Assembly: GCF_900141875.1 (NCBI RefSeq)
Contig: NZ_FQZE01000009.1
Location: 1 to 64,000 of the forward strand
Length of the DNA: 64,000 bases
Origin: Tangfeifania diversioriginum
Lineage (GTDB): Bacteria; Bacteroidota; Bacteroidia; Bacteroidales; Prolixibacteraceae
Direction of reading: 5' to 3'
The translations under genes were made by a program, and so were the position numbers. The notes beneath the pieces were generated by a model. It saw nothing but the letters and a program-made list of their open reading frames with translations, was not told the DNA's origin and searched no databases. This document shows, piece by piece, positions 51,510 through 60,496 of the stretch (positions within the stretch are counted from its first letter, which is position 1; every line of letters begins with the position of its first letter).

Positions 51510-52319
51510 ATGAAATCGAAGACAGAAGAATTTGAAAGACTGCTCGAAATAATGGACGAACTGCGCGAGAAATGTCCCTGGGACAAAAAGCAAACGCTCG
51601 AATCGCTGCGAAAACTCACGATTGAAGAAACTTATGAACTGGCAGATGCGATACTGAAAAACGATTTGCAGGAGATAAAAAAAGAATTGGGCGATTTGAT
51701 GCTGCACATTGTTTTTTATGCAAAAATTGGTTCTGAAAAAGAGGCGTTCGATATGGGTGATGTGCTGAAGGGAATCAACGAAAAGCTGGTTTACCGTCAT
51801 CCGCATGTTTTTGGCGATGTGGATGTGGACGGTTCGCCTAAAAAAGTGGAAGAAAACTGGGAGGCGCTGAAACTGAAAGAAAAAGGCGGCAACAAACGGG
51901 TTTTGGAAGGAGTGCCGGCTGCGATGCCTTCCCTGGTAAAAGCCAACCGTATTCAGGAAAAGGCCAGCGGTGTGGGGTTCGACTGGGAATACAAAGAGCA
52001 GGTTTGGGACAAAGTGAAAGAAGAAGTGGATGAACTGGCCCACGAAATTGAACAAGTGGATAAAGATAAAATTGAAGCCGAATTTGGCGACCTGTTTTTT
52101 GCAATGGTGAATGCCGCCCGTTTGTATGGCGTAGATCCGGAAGCAGCGCTGGAACGCACCAACCTGAAATTTATGAAACGATTTAATTACCTTGAAAGCA
52201 AAACGCTGATGAAAGGAAAAGACCTGCATGAAATGAGCCTCGCGGAGATGGACAAATACTGGGAAGAGGCGAAGAAAGAGGACGCCCCATCACGGCCTTC
52301 CCCGAAAGAGAAGGAGTAG
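51510..52319 (+). CDS. mazG: Nucleoside triphosphate pyrophosphohydrolase MazG
   Basis: The 269-residue protein has two MazG domains in tandem: MDELREKCPWDKKQTLESLRKLTIEETYELADAI with EExxE metal ligands, KELGDLMLHIVFYAKIG, then EEVDELAHEIEQVDKDKIEAEFGDLFFAMVNAAR. It hydrolyses abnormal or excess NTPs; E. coli MazG lowers ppGpp. The last ~12 residues (EDAPSRPSPKEKE) are proline- and charge-rich and not part of the family; their coding DNA looks like a dispersed repeat, so the ancestral stop was probably earlier. Confidence 0.95.
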   Translation: MKSKTEEFERLLEIMDELREKCPWDKKQTLESLRKLTIEETYELADAILKNDLQEIKKELGDLMLHIVFYAKIGSEKEAFDMGDVLKGINEKLVYRHPHVFGDVDVDGSPKKVEENWEALKLKEKGGNKRVLEGVPAAMPSLVKANRIQEKASGVGFDWEYKEQVWDKVKEEVDELAHEIEQVDKDKIEAEFGDLFFAMVNAARLYGVDPEAALERTNLKFMKRFNYLESKTLMKGKDLHEMSLAEMDKYWEEAKKEDAPSRPSPKEKE

Positions 52320-52490
52320 GGGCCATTAACAAATAAACGTATTTGATTGCCTGGATTTTTCGATTTGCTCAGAATGATAGCACAAAGAACTTTTGAGGCA
52401 GCTTCCTGAAATTTGTAGCGGTTTCCATTTAAGTTTTACAGACACGTTCATTGGGGGCTGATTTAGCAGTTCATCTAATCGAAGTCCGTT

Positions 52491-52513
52491 GGCGCAAATT
52501 TGTAATTTGTGCC
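52491..52513. repeat. 23-base hairpin of REP-like form
   Basis: GGCGCAAATT-TGT-AATTTGTGCC, ten pairs with one G-U. It is followed by GGCGATTACAAAC, a partly matching second unit. The 230 bases between mazG and the terminator at 52551 otherwise hold no gene. Similar units occur, by memory, in many Bacteroidota intergenic regions. Confidence 0.45.
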
Positions 52514-52550
52514 TTTAAAATCGGCGATTACAAACCTCGTTCCGGGGCAT

Positions 52551-52586
52551 AAAAAAAAACCGCCTCGCCAGGTGGCGAAGCGGTTT
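52551..52586 (-). terminator. Intrinsic terminator of the pyruvate:ferredoxin oxidoreductase gene
   Basis: On the minus strand the stem AAACCGCTTCGCC / GGCGAGGCGGTTT (12 of 13 pairs) with the loop ACCT is followed by a run of nine T or more (52551-52559). It starts 30 bases after the stop codon at 52617. Confidence 0.9.
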
Positions 52587-52616
52587 GAATCTATGCTGTG
52601 GTTTTTTATGAGCCGT

Positions 52617-55600
52617 TTATTCTTCTCCTTTTGAAAAATCCATGGCTGCATAGCGCTTGTATGAATTGTAGCGCCATTTGGCATTTTCCTCGGCCGAAGC
52701 AAACAGTTCATCAGCTTCTTTCGGGAACGATTTTTTGAGTGAAGTATAACGCACCTCGCCGTTGAGGAACTCTTGGAATTTACTCCAGTCGGGTTCTTTC
52801 GAATCGAGCTGGAACGGGTTTTTACCTTCATTTTCCAACAGCGGGTTGTAGCGGAACAGTGACCAGTAACCCGATTTAACCGCTTTTTTCTCCTCTTCCT
52901 GCGTACGCCCCATGCTTGACCTCAAGCCGTGGTTAATACACGGTGCGTATGCAATGATGATTGACGGGCCAGGGTAAGCTTCGGCTTCTTTCACTGCTTT
53001 CAGGTATTGCGTTTGGCTGGCGCCCATGGCAACCTGTGCAATGTAAACATATCCGTAAGTCATGAGCATGGCGCCCAGGTCTTTTTTACGGATTTTTTTA
53101 CCCGAAGCCGCAAACTTGGCCACTGCTCCAACGGGGGTCGATTTCGATGACTGACCTCCGGTGTTGGAATATACTTCGGTGTCCATTACCAGCACATTTA
53201 CATCTTCGCCACTGGCCATTACGTGGTCGAGGCCACCAAAGCCAATATCGTATGCCCAGCCATCGCCGCCAAATACCCAGATAGATTTTTTCACCAGGTA
53301 CTGTTTCAGTTGCAGGATTTCTTTGGCATAATCGCTCTTGCTTTTTTCAATTACTTCGAGCACTTTTTCCGAAGCAGTTACCGAACCGTCGGCGTTGTCT
53401 TTATTTTCGAGCCAAAGGTTGAATACTTCTTTTTCGGAGTCCGATGCGCCGTTGTTAACCGCGTTGGTCATGATGTCGGCAATGCGGTTGCGCTGTGCAG
53501 AAACTCCTTCAGAAAAACCAAAACCATACTCGGCATTGTCTTCGAACAGCGAGTTGGCCCATGCCGGACCGTGGCCCGAGTCTTTATTTTTGCAGTAAGG
53601 AGTTGACGGTGCCGAACCTCCGTAAATTGACGAACATCCGGTAGCGTTAGCCACCATCATGCGTTCGCCGAAAAGTTGGGTAATGAGTTTAATGTAAGGT
53701 GTTTCTCCACAACCTGCGCAGGCACCCGAGAATTCAAACAGGGGTTGTGCAAACTGTGAATTTTTAACTGATTTGGTTTTATCCACCACTTTTTCTTTCA
53801 ACGAAACTTCGTTCACCATGTAGTCCCAGCGCTCAATTTGGTCGCGTTGTGTGTCCAGTGGTTTCATAATGAGTGATTTCTCTTTCGATGGACATACGTC
53901 AACACAGTTGTCGCAGCCTGTACAATCGAGCGCGCTCACCTGGATACGGTAATTTAAGCCGTTGAACAGTTTCGATGGGGTCGCTACCCTGGTTTCGGTA
54001 CCTTCGGGTGCGGCTTCCACTTCCTCGTCGGTTAACAAAAATGGACGGATACAGCCGTGCGGACAAACATAGGCACACTGGTTACACTGAATACAGTTTT
54101 CAGCCTGCCATTCGGGAACGTTCACAGCGGTTCCCCGTTTTTCGTAAGCGGCAGTTCCGGCTTCAAAGGTGCCGTCTTCGGCCCCGTTAAATGTAGAAAC
54201 AGGAAGATCGTCGCCCTTCTGCTGATTGATGGTATCCACCACTTTTACAATGTATTCCGGGCGGGAAGAAGTGCCATTGGTGTCTTTTAGTTCAATGTTT
54301 TTCCACTCTTTCGGAATTTCGACCTTGTGCACGTTTTTACCACCGGCCTCAACGGCGGCAAAGTTCATATTTACAACTTGTTCACCTTTTCTGCCGTACG
54401 ATTTTACAATGGCTTTTTTCATTTCGTCAACAGCCATTTCGTATGGAATTACTTCGGTAATTTTGAAGAAAGCCGACTGCATAATCGTGTTGGTACGGGT
54501 TCCCAAGCCAATCTCTTCACCCAGTTTGGTGCCGTTGATAATGTAGAGTTTGATATCGTTTTCGGCCATGTACTTCTTCATGTGGTCGGGCAGGCGTTTT
54601 TTAGTTTCCTCTTCATCCCAGATGGAGTTCAGCAGGAACGAGCCACCTTTTTTTAATCCTTTTAGCATGTCGTACATATTGATGTATGCAGGAACATGGC
54701 AGGCCACAAAGTCGGGTGTGGTAACCAGGTAAGTGGAGCGGATGGTTTTATCGCCAAAACGTAGGTGCGAACAGGTGAAACCTCCCGATTTTTTCGAGTC
54801 GTACTGGAAATATCCCTGGCACGATTTGTCAGTGGCATCGCCAATAATTTTAATGGAGTTTTTGTTGGCACCCACTGTACCGTCGGACCCCAGTCCGTAA
54901 AATTTAGCCTGGTAAGTTCCTTTGGGTGTCATGTCCACTTCTTCTTTTTGCGGCAGCGATTTAAATGTTACATCATCCACAATGCCGATGGTGAAATCAT
55001 TTTTCGGCTCTTTCATTTCCAGGTTTTCGTAAACTGCCAGAATCTGCGATGGAGTGGTGTCTTTAGAGCCCAGTCCGTAACGGCCTCCAACTACAAGCGG
55101 GGCATTTTCTTTTCCGTAGAAAGTAGTTTTTATATCCTGGTAAAGTGGTTCACCGGCCGATCCGGGTTCTTTCGAACGGTCGAGCACAGCAATGCGCTTA
55201 ACTGTGTCGGGTAACGCTTTCATTAAATATTTCACTGAAAACGGACGGAACATGTGAACGGCAATCATTCCTACTTTTTTCCCTTGTGCGCTCATGTAGT
55301 CGATGGTTTCGCGAATGGTTTCGGTAACCGAGCCCATGGCCATAATTATATTTTCGGCTTCCGGGTCGCCGTAGTAGCTGAATGGTTCGTATTTGCGGCC
55401 TGTAATTTTGCTGACTTCTTTCATGTAGTGCGCTACAATATCAGGTACCGCATCGTAATATTTGTTGGCCGATTCTTTGGCCTGGAAGAAGATGTCAGGG
55501 TTTTGTGCTGTACCGCGGGTTACCGGATGTTCCGGGTTCAGGGCGCGGTTGCGGAATTCCTTCAGGGCTTCCTGATCCACCAGCGGTTTCATGTCTTCCA

Positions 55601-56168
55601 TGTCGATGGCTTCAATTTTCTGAATTTCGTGTGATGTGCGGAACCCGTCGAAGAAAGCCAGGAAAGGTACCCTCGATTTGATAGTTGCCAGGTGGGCAAC
55701 CCCTGCCAGGTCCATCTCTTCCTGTACCGACCCGGAAGCAATCATTGCAAATCCGGTTTGGCGGGCAGCGTAAATATCGCTGTGATCGCCAAAAATGGAG
55801 AGTGCATGTCCGGCCAGGGCGCGTGCGCTAACGTGGAAAACGGTAGGCAAGAGTTCGCCGGCTATTTTGTACATGTTGGGGATCATCAGCAGCAATCCCT
55901 GCGAAGCTGTGTATGTACTGGTAAGTGCACCCGACTGGGCAGCTCCGTGAACTGCTCCCGATGCGCCGCCTTCGCTTTGCAATTCTGCCAGGCGAACAGG
56001 ACGGTTAAACATATTCTTTTTACCGTTTGCTGCCCACTCGTCAACATATTCGGCCATAGTGGACGATGGGGTAATAGGGTAGATGCATGCTACCTCGCTG
56101 AACATGTAACTCATATACGATGCAGCGTAGTTGCCGTCACATGTGATGAATTTTTTTTGTTTTGTCAT
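52617..56168 (-). CDS. nifJ: Pyruvate:ferredoxin (flavodoxin) oxidoreductase, single-chain
   Basis: The 1183-residue enzyme is full length. Domains in order: pyruvate-binding domain I (CDGNYAASYMSYMFSEVACIYPITPSS), domain II/III transketolase-like (GRYGLGSKDTTPSQIL), gamma domain, a 2[4Fe-4S] ferredoxin domain (CIQCNQCAYVCPHGCIRP; CTGCDNCVDVCPSKEKSL), and the thiamine diphosphate domain VI (CAGCGETPYIKL; FGGDGWAYDIGFGGLDHVMA; DTEVYSNTGGQSSKSTP). It oxidises pyruvate with CoA to acetyl-CoA, CO2 and reduced ferredoxin, which can feed RnfB at 12-13 kb. A strong AAAGGAG ribosome site is 8 bases before ATG, rare in this genome and consistent with high expression. Upstream gap only 48 bases. Confidence 0.98.
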   Translation of the reverse strand: MTKQKKFITCDGNYAASYMSYMFSEVACIYPITPSSTMAEYVDEWAANGKKNMFNRPVRLAELQSEGGASGAVHGAAQSGALTSTYTASQGLLLMIPNMYKIAGELLPTVFHVSARALAGHALSIFGDHSDIYAARQTGFAMIASGSVQEEMDLAGVAHLATIKSRVPFLAFFDGFRTSHEIQKIEAIDMEDMKPLVDQEALKEFRNRALNPEHPVTRGTAQNPDIFFQAKESANKYYDAVPDIVAHYMKEVSKITGRKYEPFSYYGDPEAENIIMAMGSVTETIRETIDYMSAQGKKVGMIAVHMFRPFSVKYLMKALPDTVKRIAVLDRSKEPGSAGEPLYQDIKTTFYGKENAPLVVGGRYGLGSKDTTPSQILAVYENLEMKEPKNDFTIGIVDDVTFKSLPQKEEVDMTPKGTYQAKFYGLGSDGTVGANKNSIKIIGDATDKSCQGYFQYDSKKSGGFTCSHLRFGDKTIRSTYLVTTPDFVACHVPAYINMYDMLKGLKKGGSFLLNSIWDEEETKKRLPDHMKKYMAENDIKLYIINGTKLGEEIGLGTRTNTIMQSAFFKITEVIPYEMAVDEMKKAIVKSYGRKGEQVVNMNFAAVEAGGKNVHKVEIPKEWKNIELKDTNGTSSRPEYIVKVVDTINQQKGDDLPVSTFNGAEDGTFEAGTAAYEKRGTAVNVPEWQAENCIQCNQCAYVCPHGCIRPFLLTDEEVEAAPEGTETRVATPSKLFNGLNYRIQVSALDCTGCDNCVDVCPSKEKSLIMKPLDTQRDQIERWDYMVNEVSLKEKVVDKTKSVKNSQFAQPLFEFSGACAGCGETPYIKLITQLFGERMMVANATGCSSIYGGSAPSTPYCKNKDSGHGPAWANSLFEDNAEYGFGFSEGVSAQRNRIADIMTNAVNNGASDSEKEVFNLWLENKDNADGSVTASEKVLEVIEKSKSDYAKEILQLKQYLVKKSIWVFGGDGWAYDIGFGGLDHVMASGEDVNVLVMDTEVYSNTGGQSSKSTPVGAVAKFAASGKKIRKKDLGAMLMTYGYVYIAQVAMGASQTQYLKAVKEAEAYPGPSIIIAYAPCINHGLRSSMGRTQEEEKKAVKSGYWSLFRYNPLLENEGKNPFQLDSKEPDWSKFQEFLNGEVRYTSLKKSFPKEADELFASAEENAKWRYNSYKRYAAMDFSKGEE

Positions 56169-56175
56169 GGTATTT

Positions 56176-56182
56176 CTCCTTT
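56176..56182 (-). promoter_or_regulatory. Unusually strong ribosome binding site of nifJ
   Basis: AAAGGAG ends seven bases before the ATG at 56168. Most genes in this window lack any Shine-Dalgarno match, so this one stands out and suggests strong translation. Confidence 0.6.
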
Positions 56183-56216
56183 TATTGCAAAAATTAATAT
56201 TTCGTTAGTTGAATTT

Positions 56217-57392
56217 TCAGTATAAAAAACCAAACAGCCAGAGTGGTATTTTATTTTCCCGGCCTGTCTCAATCATGTCGGCTGCTGAATAAAAATTTTT
56301 CCCCGGTTCTGTTTTGCGCCCTCCAACTTTAAAATGATATTTTTCATTCACCTGGAAGTCAGCTTTTTCTGAGCTTTTTACGGTTAAGTTGTAGGCAAGC
56401 TGATTGCAAAAGAACGTATGTCGTAAGTTCAAATTATCAGTATTGTTAGGTGCTATAGCATACAGCAGATTGGTATTATGCATATATATTTTATCCGGTT
56501 TTTTCATCTCGTCTTCATCGTTGTTGGAATAGAGCAAATGAATTAACCTGGCATTTTTCAGGTAGCGTAGGTAATTCATTACCGTTGCACGCGATGTTTC
56601 AATTGCAGCTGCCAATTTACTCACATTTGGCGAAAAAGGAGTTTCTGTGGCTATGATATGCAACAGTTTTCTGAGTTTTGAGAGGTATTTTAATTCGATT
56701 TGATTGATGTATGGCACATCAATTTCGAGGGCCAGGTTAATATGTTTAAGAAGGCGGTTGGTATAAAAATTCGGATTATCGATAAAATAGGGAAAGAAAC
56801 CATTTTTCAGGTAGTCGCTGAAATGGGCCAGGGGCCTGACTTTCGATACAATTTCTTTGGCAATTTCAACATGGTTTTTCAGTATTTCCTCAAAAGTGTA
56901 AACCGGGAAACTGATACCTGTTACATGGTTGAGGTATTCACGAAAAGAGAGCCCTTCGAGGTGATAAACATTTGCAATGCCTTTCAGGTCAGGGTTTTCT
57001 TCCGTAATTCTCAATACGGGCGATGAAGTAAATATTACTTTCAGCCCGGGAAATTCATCGTGGCAGCGGCGCAGTTCTCCCGACCAGTCAGTGTATTTCT
57101 GAATCTGGTCCAGCATCAAAACCTTTCCGCCTTTTTTTACAAACTCGTCGGCAAAAGAAACGATGGTTCGTTTGGTGAAATAAAAATTATTCAGGTTTAC
57201 GTAAAGCACGCCCTTGTCGTCCGGGTAGTTTTGCCTGGTATAATCGAGCAAAAAGGTAGTTTTGCCAACGCCGCGGAAGCCTTTAATGCAGATTAGCTTT
57301 TGGTTCCAGTCAATGCTTTTTTGCAGCTCCCTTTTTAGCGTAGGGGTAGTACTTTCGAGTAATTTGTTATGTATAAATTGAAAATATTCCAA
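56217..57392 (-). CDS. AAA ATPase with DUF4143 domain
   Basis: The 391-residue protein has an AAA_14 domain (KLICIKGFRGVGKTTFLLDY, Walker A near residue 41; VLMLDQIQKYTDWSGEL, Walker B) and a C-terminal DUF4143 restriction-nuclease-like or winged-helix region (SRATVMNYLRYLKNARLIHLL, KPDKIYMHNTNLLYAI). Many copies of this family exist in anaerobic bacteria; function is not established, and they are often suspected of being mobile or toxin-linked. The C-terminal nuclease-like part is short here: after ADFQVNEKYHFKVGG the chain ends soon. It is 48 bases before nifJ on the same strand, but with no functional link evident. Confidence 0.85.
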   Translation of the reverse strand: MEYFQFIHNKLLESTTPTLKRELQKSIDWNQKLICIKGFRGVGKTTFLLDYTRQNYPDDKGVLYVNLNNFYFTKRTIVSFADEFVKKGGKVLMLDQIQKYTDWSGELRRCHDEFPGLKVIFTSSPVLRITEENPDLKGIANVYHLEGLSFREYLNHVTGISFPVYTFEEILKNHVEIAKEIVSKVRPLAHFSDYLKNGFFPYFIDNPNFYTNRLLKHINLALEIDVPYINQIELKYLSKLRKLLHIIATETPFSPNVSKLAAAIETSRATVMNYLRYLKNARLIHLLYSNNDEDEMKKPDKIYMHNTNLLYAIAPNNTDNLNLRHTFFCNQLAYNLTVKSSEKADFQVNEKYHFKVGGRKTEPGKNFYSAADMIETGRENKIPLWLFGFLY

Positions 57393-57548
57393 GACTTACT
57401 TTTTTACAAAAATAACAGTTTTTGGCTTAAATTGTAATGTGTAGATGTCAAAAATGATATTTTTATGCAATTTATATCTGTTAAAAATAACGATTGATTT
57501 TAATGTCGCTCTGACGTTTTAACAGAAGAAATGAATTTTAGATTGAAG

Positions 57549-57581
57549 CAAAAAAAAGCAGGTCGTTTTGTGACCTGCTTT
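57549..57581 (-). terminator. Intrinsic terminator of rho
   Basis: Minus strand stem AAAGCAGGTC / GACCTGCTTT (10 perfect pairs, 7-base loop ACAAAAC) followed by TTTT. It begins 28 bases after the rho stop at 57609. The 155 bases between 57393 and 57548 are AT-rich and hold no gene. Confidence 0.85.
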
Positions 57582-57608
57582 GTAAGTGTATATTTTTTTG
57601 TGCTATTG

Positions 57609-59426
57609 TTAGCTGTCGTTCATCGATGCCAGGAATTCTGCAATGGAGTTGGAACGCATCAGTCGGGTTCTCATAAAGTCCATGGCTTCCATTGAGTTCA
57701 TATCGCCGAGGTAGTTGCGTAAAATCCAGAGTTTGTTGAGCATTTCTTTGGGCAGCAGCAAATCTTCGCGGCGGGTGCTTGAGGCGGGAATATCGAGCGA
57801 CGGGAATATTCGTTTGTTCGATAATTTGCGGTCAAGTTGCAGCTCCATGTTGCCGGTACCTTTAAATTCCTCGAAAATAACATCGTCCATCTTCGAACCG
57901 GTTTCGGTGAGGGCTGTGGCCAAAATAGTAAGCGAGCCACCTTCTTCAATATTACGTGCAGCACCGAAGAAGCGTTTGGGTTTGTGCAATGCATTGGCAT
58001 CAACACCACCCGAAAGCACTTTGCCGGATGCCGGCTGAACCGTGTTGTACGCACGTGCCAGTCGGGTAATGGAATCGAGCAGAATTACCACATCGTGGCC
58101 GCACTCAACCATTCTTTTGGCTTTTTCAAGCACGATGTTGGCTACCCTCACGTGTTTGTCTGCCGGTTCGTCGAATGTGGAGGCGATTACTTCGGCATCT
58201 ACGCTGCGTGCCATATCAGTAACTTCTTCAGGACGTTCGTCAACCAGTAACACAATCATATAAGTTTCTGGGTGATTGGCAGCAATGGCATTGGCAATTT
58301 CTTTCAGCAATACGGTTTTACCGGTTTTGGGCTGCGCCACAATCAAACCACGCTGGCCTTTTCCAATCGGGGCAAACATGTCCACAATACGTGTGGAAAT
58401 ATTGTCGTGCCCGTTTCCGGTGAGTTGGAATTTTTTTTCCGGGAATAGCGGGGTAAGGTGGTCGAATGGAACGCGGTCGCGGATAAACTGCGGGGTGCGG
58501 CCGTTAATTTCGAGCACTTTAATGAGCGGAAAATATTTTTCGCCTTCTTTTGGTGGGCGAATTGTTCCTTCTACGGTGTCGCCTGTTTTTAATCCAAACA
58601 GTTTAATCTGCGATTGTGAAACGTAAATATCGTCGGGCGAATTCAGGTAGTTGTAATCGGAAGAACGAAGGAACCCATAACCGTCCTGGAGGATTTCCAG
58701 CACTCCGGTATTGGTAACAATTCCGTCGAATTCGTAATACTTGTTGTTTCCGTTTCGCTGCTGATGCTTGTTCTGGTCGCGGTTATCTTTTCTGTGAATT
58801 TTCTTTTTTTCCTGATCTTTATTTTCCTGTGGCGGCCGGTTATCCTGTTTTTCCCGGGCATTGTTTTCTTCCTCCGGGGCGTCCGCTTTTTCCTGTTTTT
58901 TCGGCTTTGCTTTTTCTTCGTGTTTTTTAGCTTTGGCAGCGGCTTTTTCTTCCTGTTCTTTTAATTTTTGTTTGGCAGCTTCTTCGGGGTTTTTCGTTTT
59001 TTCCAGGTTGAAGTTCTGGATTATCGCTTTTATCTGATCCTGTCGCGATTGTTTTATTTCGGGTTTTTGCGGTTCTTCCTTTTTGCTGCCGGGTTCAATT
59101 CGCTGGCGTTTTAATACAGGTTCCACCCTGTCGCGGCGCGGACGTCTCCCGCGGCGCTGCTGCTGGTCATCCTGCTGGTTGTCCTGCTGCTGGCTGTTGT
59201 CCTGCTTCTTTCGCAAAAAACCTTTTCGCGGGCGGTCTTCTTTATTCTGTTCTTTCGAAGTTGATTTCTGTTCTTTCTTTTCGGCTTCCTGAACAGCTTG
59301 TGTGTCTAATATCTTGTATATTAGATCTTGTTTCTTGTATGATTCTACGCGTTTGATTTTTAGTTCTTTGGCAATCTCACGCAGCTCGGGCACGAGCTTT
59401 TTGTTCAATTCTAAAATATCGTACAT
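57609..59426 (-). CDS. rho: Transcription termination factor Rho with long disordered insertion
   Basis: The 605-residue Rho is ~185 longer than E. coli Rho. Residues 1-45 are the Rho N-terminal helix domain ([20 protein letters not shown]). Residues ~50-230 are a low-complexity region rich in K, Q, E, R and N ([44 protein letters not shown]). Then the cold-shock RNA-binding domain ([20 protein letters not shown]) and the RecA-like motor with Walker [16 protein letters not shown] and the Q/R loop regions. Such inserts occur across Bacteroidota; in B. thetaiotaomicron Rho the disordered region is reported to drive phase separation. Upstream lies a ~340-base untranslated leader behind a consensus promoter. 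Confidence 0.96.
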   Translation of the reverse strand: MYDILELNKKLVPELREIAKELKIKRVESYKKQDLIYKILDTQAVQEAEKKEQKSTSKEQNKEDRPRKGFLRKKQDNSQQQDNQQDDQQQRRGRRPRRDRVEPVLKRQRIEPGSKKEEPQKPEIKQSRQDQIKAIIQNFNLEKTKNPEEAAKQKLKEQEEKAAAKAKKHEEKAKPKKQEKADAPEEENNAREKQDNRPPQENKDQEKKKIHRKDNRDQNKHQQRNGNNKYYEFDGIVTNTGVLEILQDGYGFLRSSDYNYLNSPDDIYVSQSQIKLFGLKTGDTVEGTIRPPKEGEKYFPLIKVLEINGRTPQFIRDRVPFDHLTPLFPEKKFQLTGNGHDNISTRIVDMFAPIGKGQRGLIVAQPKTGKTVLLKEIANAIAANHPETYMIVLLVDERPEEVTDMARSVDAEVIASTFDEPADKHVRVANIVLEKAKRMVECGHDVVILLDSITRLARAYNTVQPASGKVLSGGVDANALHKPKRFFGAARNIEEGGSLTILATALTETGSKMDDVIFEEFKGTGNMELQLDRKLSNKRIFPSLDIPASSTRREDLLLPKEMLNKLWILRNYLGDMNSMEAMDFMRTRLMRSNSIAEFLASMNDS

Positions 59427-59767
59427 TGGTGTAATATTAATATTCTCTTATCCTGTTAAATTGTTTTTTTGATAATTTATTTGGAACAAATAAAGTGGAG
59501 ACGAGAATTAGTTGAAATTCGGTTGCAATTATAGTAATTACTTGCTACATACCAAAAATTAACTTCTGTTTTTTTAATTTTCGTCCCGCAATCTTAAGTT
59601 ATTTAATTCAATATAATTGTTGTTTGTAAAAATATGTTTAAACGACTGGCAACATGAGTTTTTAGTCAGTAATGCCGTAGTCTCAATATTATTTTTACGC
59701 CTGTGCGTTTAAAAAAGTTATTTTTTAATGGTGTACATTTATTTGATAACGGATGAAATGATAAATT
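59427..59767 (-). promoter_or_regulatory. Long 5' leader of rho (~340 nt)
   Basis: The only consensus promoter seen in front of rho is at 59774-59805, so the transcript would begin near 59767 and carry a leader of ~340 nucleotides with no open frame of note. It is AU-rich, with only weak stems (GACT/AGTC around 59645-59670). rho leaders are sites of autogenous termination in other bacteria, and a long unstructured untranslated RNA is a suitable Rho target. Otherwise this gap holds nothing I can name. Confidence 0.45.
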
Positions 59768-59773
59768 ATTCCG

Positions 59774-59805
59774 CAAATATAGCGAATATTATTTTCTTCC
59801 CCAAA
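59774..59805 (-). promoter_or_regulatory. Candidate promoter of rho
   Basis: Minus strand TTTG (59802-59805), 20-base spacer, TATATTTG (59774-59781), a full match to the Bacteroidota consensus, located at the very end of the upstream methyltransferase gene. Confidence 0.6.
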
Positions 59806-60382
59806 CCTGTATAACCGAGGCTGTTCCGTTGTGAAAAATGCCTTCGGCAAGCTCAATTTGCTTTTCGGTGGTTGTTAAATGGGAAAACGATTGAAAATCG
59901 GACCGGATTTCCTGCAGGGAAAAGAGCATGGCCTCGTTGCGGGGGCCTCCGGTATTGTAGTTGATTTGTTTTTTTGAGAACCCTTCGAGGATAAGCTTAC
60001 CGCCCGGTTTCAGGAACGTGGCTAATTTGCGGTGGATTTGCTCTCTTTTCAGCGGGTGCAAATGGGCATAAATAAGCACAATGCAATCGAAACTTTCTTC
60101 CGGGAAACTCACATTTTCATAATCAACGGTGTGGTAATCAACGGAAACTCCATTTAGTACAGCCAGTCGTTCGGCTTTATTGCGAGCTTCAATGCTGGCA
60201 TCGAACGCTGTTACCTGCCAGCCGTTTGTGGCTGCATGCACTGCATTACGTCCTTCGCCCTCTGCCGGAAACAATATTTTGCCCGGTGGCAGTTGTTCTA
60301 TTTGCTCCCTGGAAAAATGGTTGGGCTCCGTTCCGTAAACATATTTTTCTACCGCATATCGTTCGTTCCAGAATTCAGTCAT
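59789..60382 (-). CDS. SAM-dependent methyltransferase (TehB/UbiE-like fold)
   Basis: Starting at ATG 60382 (MTEFWNERYAVEKYVYGTEPN) the protein has 197 residues. The SAM-binding motif I is ILFPAEGEGRNAVHAATNGW, followed by VTAFDASIEARNKAERLA and the motif IV-like FDCIVLIYAHLHPLKREQIH; the C-terminal part has GGKLILEGFSKKQINYNTGGP. The FWNERY...YG.EPN start and EGEGRN motif fit the tellurite-resistance TehB-type and related small methyltransferases. The substrate is unknown. The stop codon lies inside the rho promoter region. Confidence 0.88.
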   Translation of the reverse strand: MTEFWNERYAVEKYVYGTEPNHFSREQIEQLPPGKILFPAEGEGRNAVHAATNGWQVTAFDASIEARNKAERLAVLNGVSVDYHTVDYENVSFPEESFDCIVLIYAHLHPLKREQIHRKLATFLKPGGKLILEGFSKKQINYNTGGPRNEAMLFSLQEIRSDFQSFSHLTTTEKQIELAEGIFHNGTASVIQVWGRK

Positions 60383-60496
60383 ACTGCTATTTTTATACCC
60401 TTCAAACAATAATGCTGAAAAGAGGTTCAAGACATGTGGTTAAGATGACGGATGAGTCTTTTTTTTATAATCGGATGTACTTTCTGTTTAGTATCT

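Noticed and set aside
51417-52229. A 270-codon minus-strand open frame opposite mazG
   Set aside because: Phenylalanine/glutamine-rich shadow of mazG codon usage; no family resemblance.
52475-52831. A 118-codon minus-strand open frame over the end of nifJ
   Set aside because: It crosses the nifJ terminator and overlaps nifJ codons in another frame.
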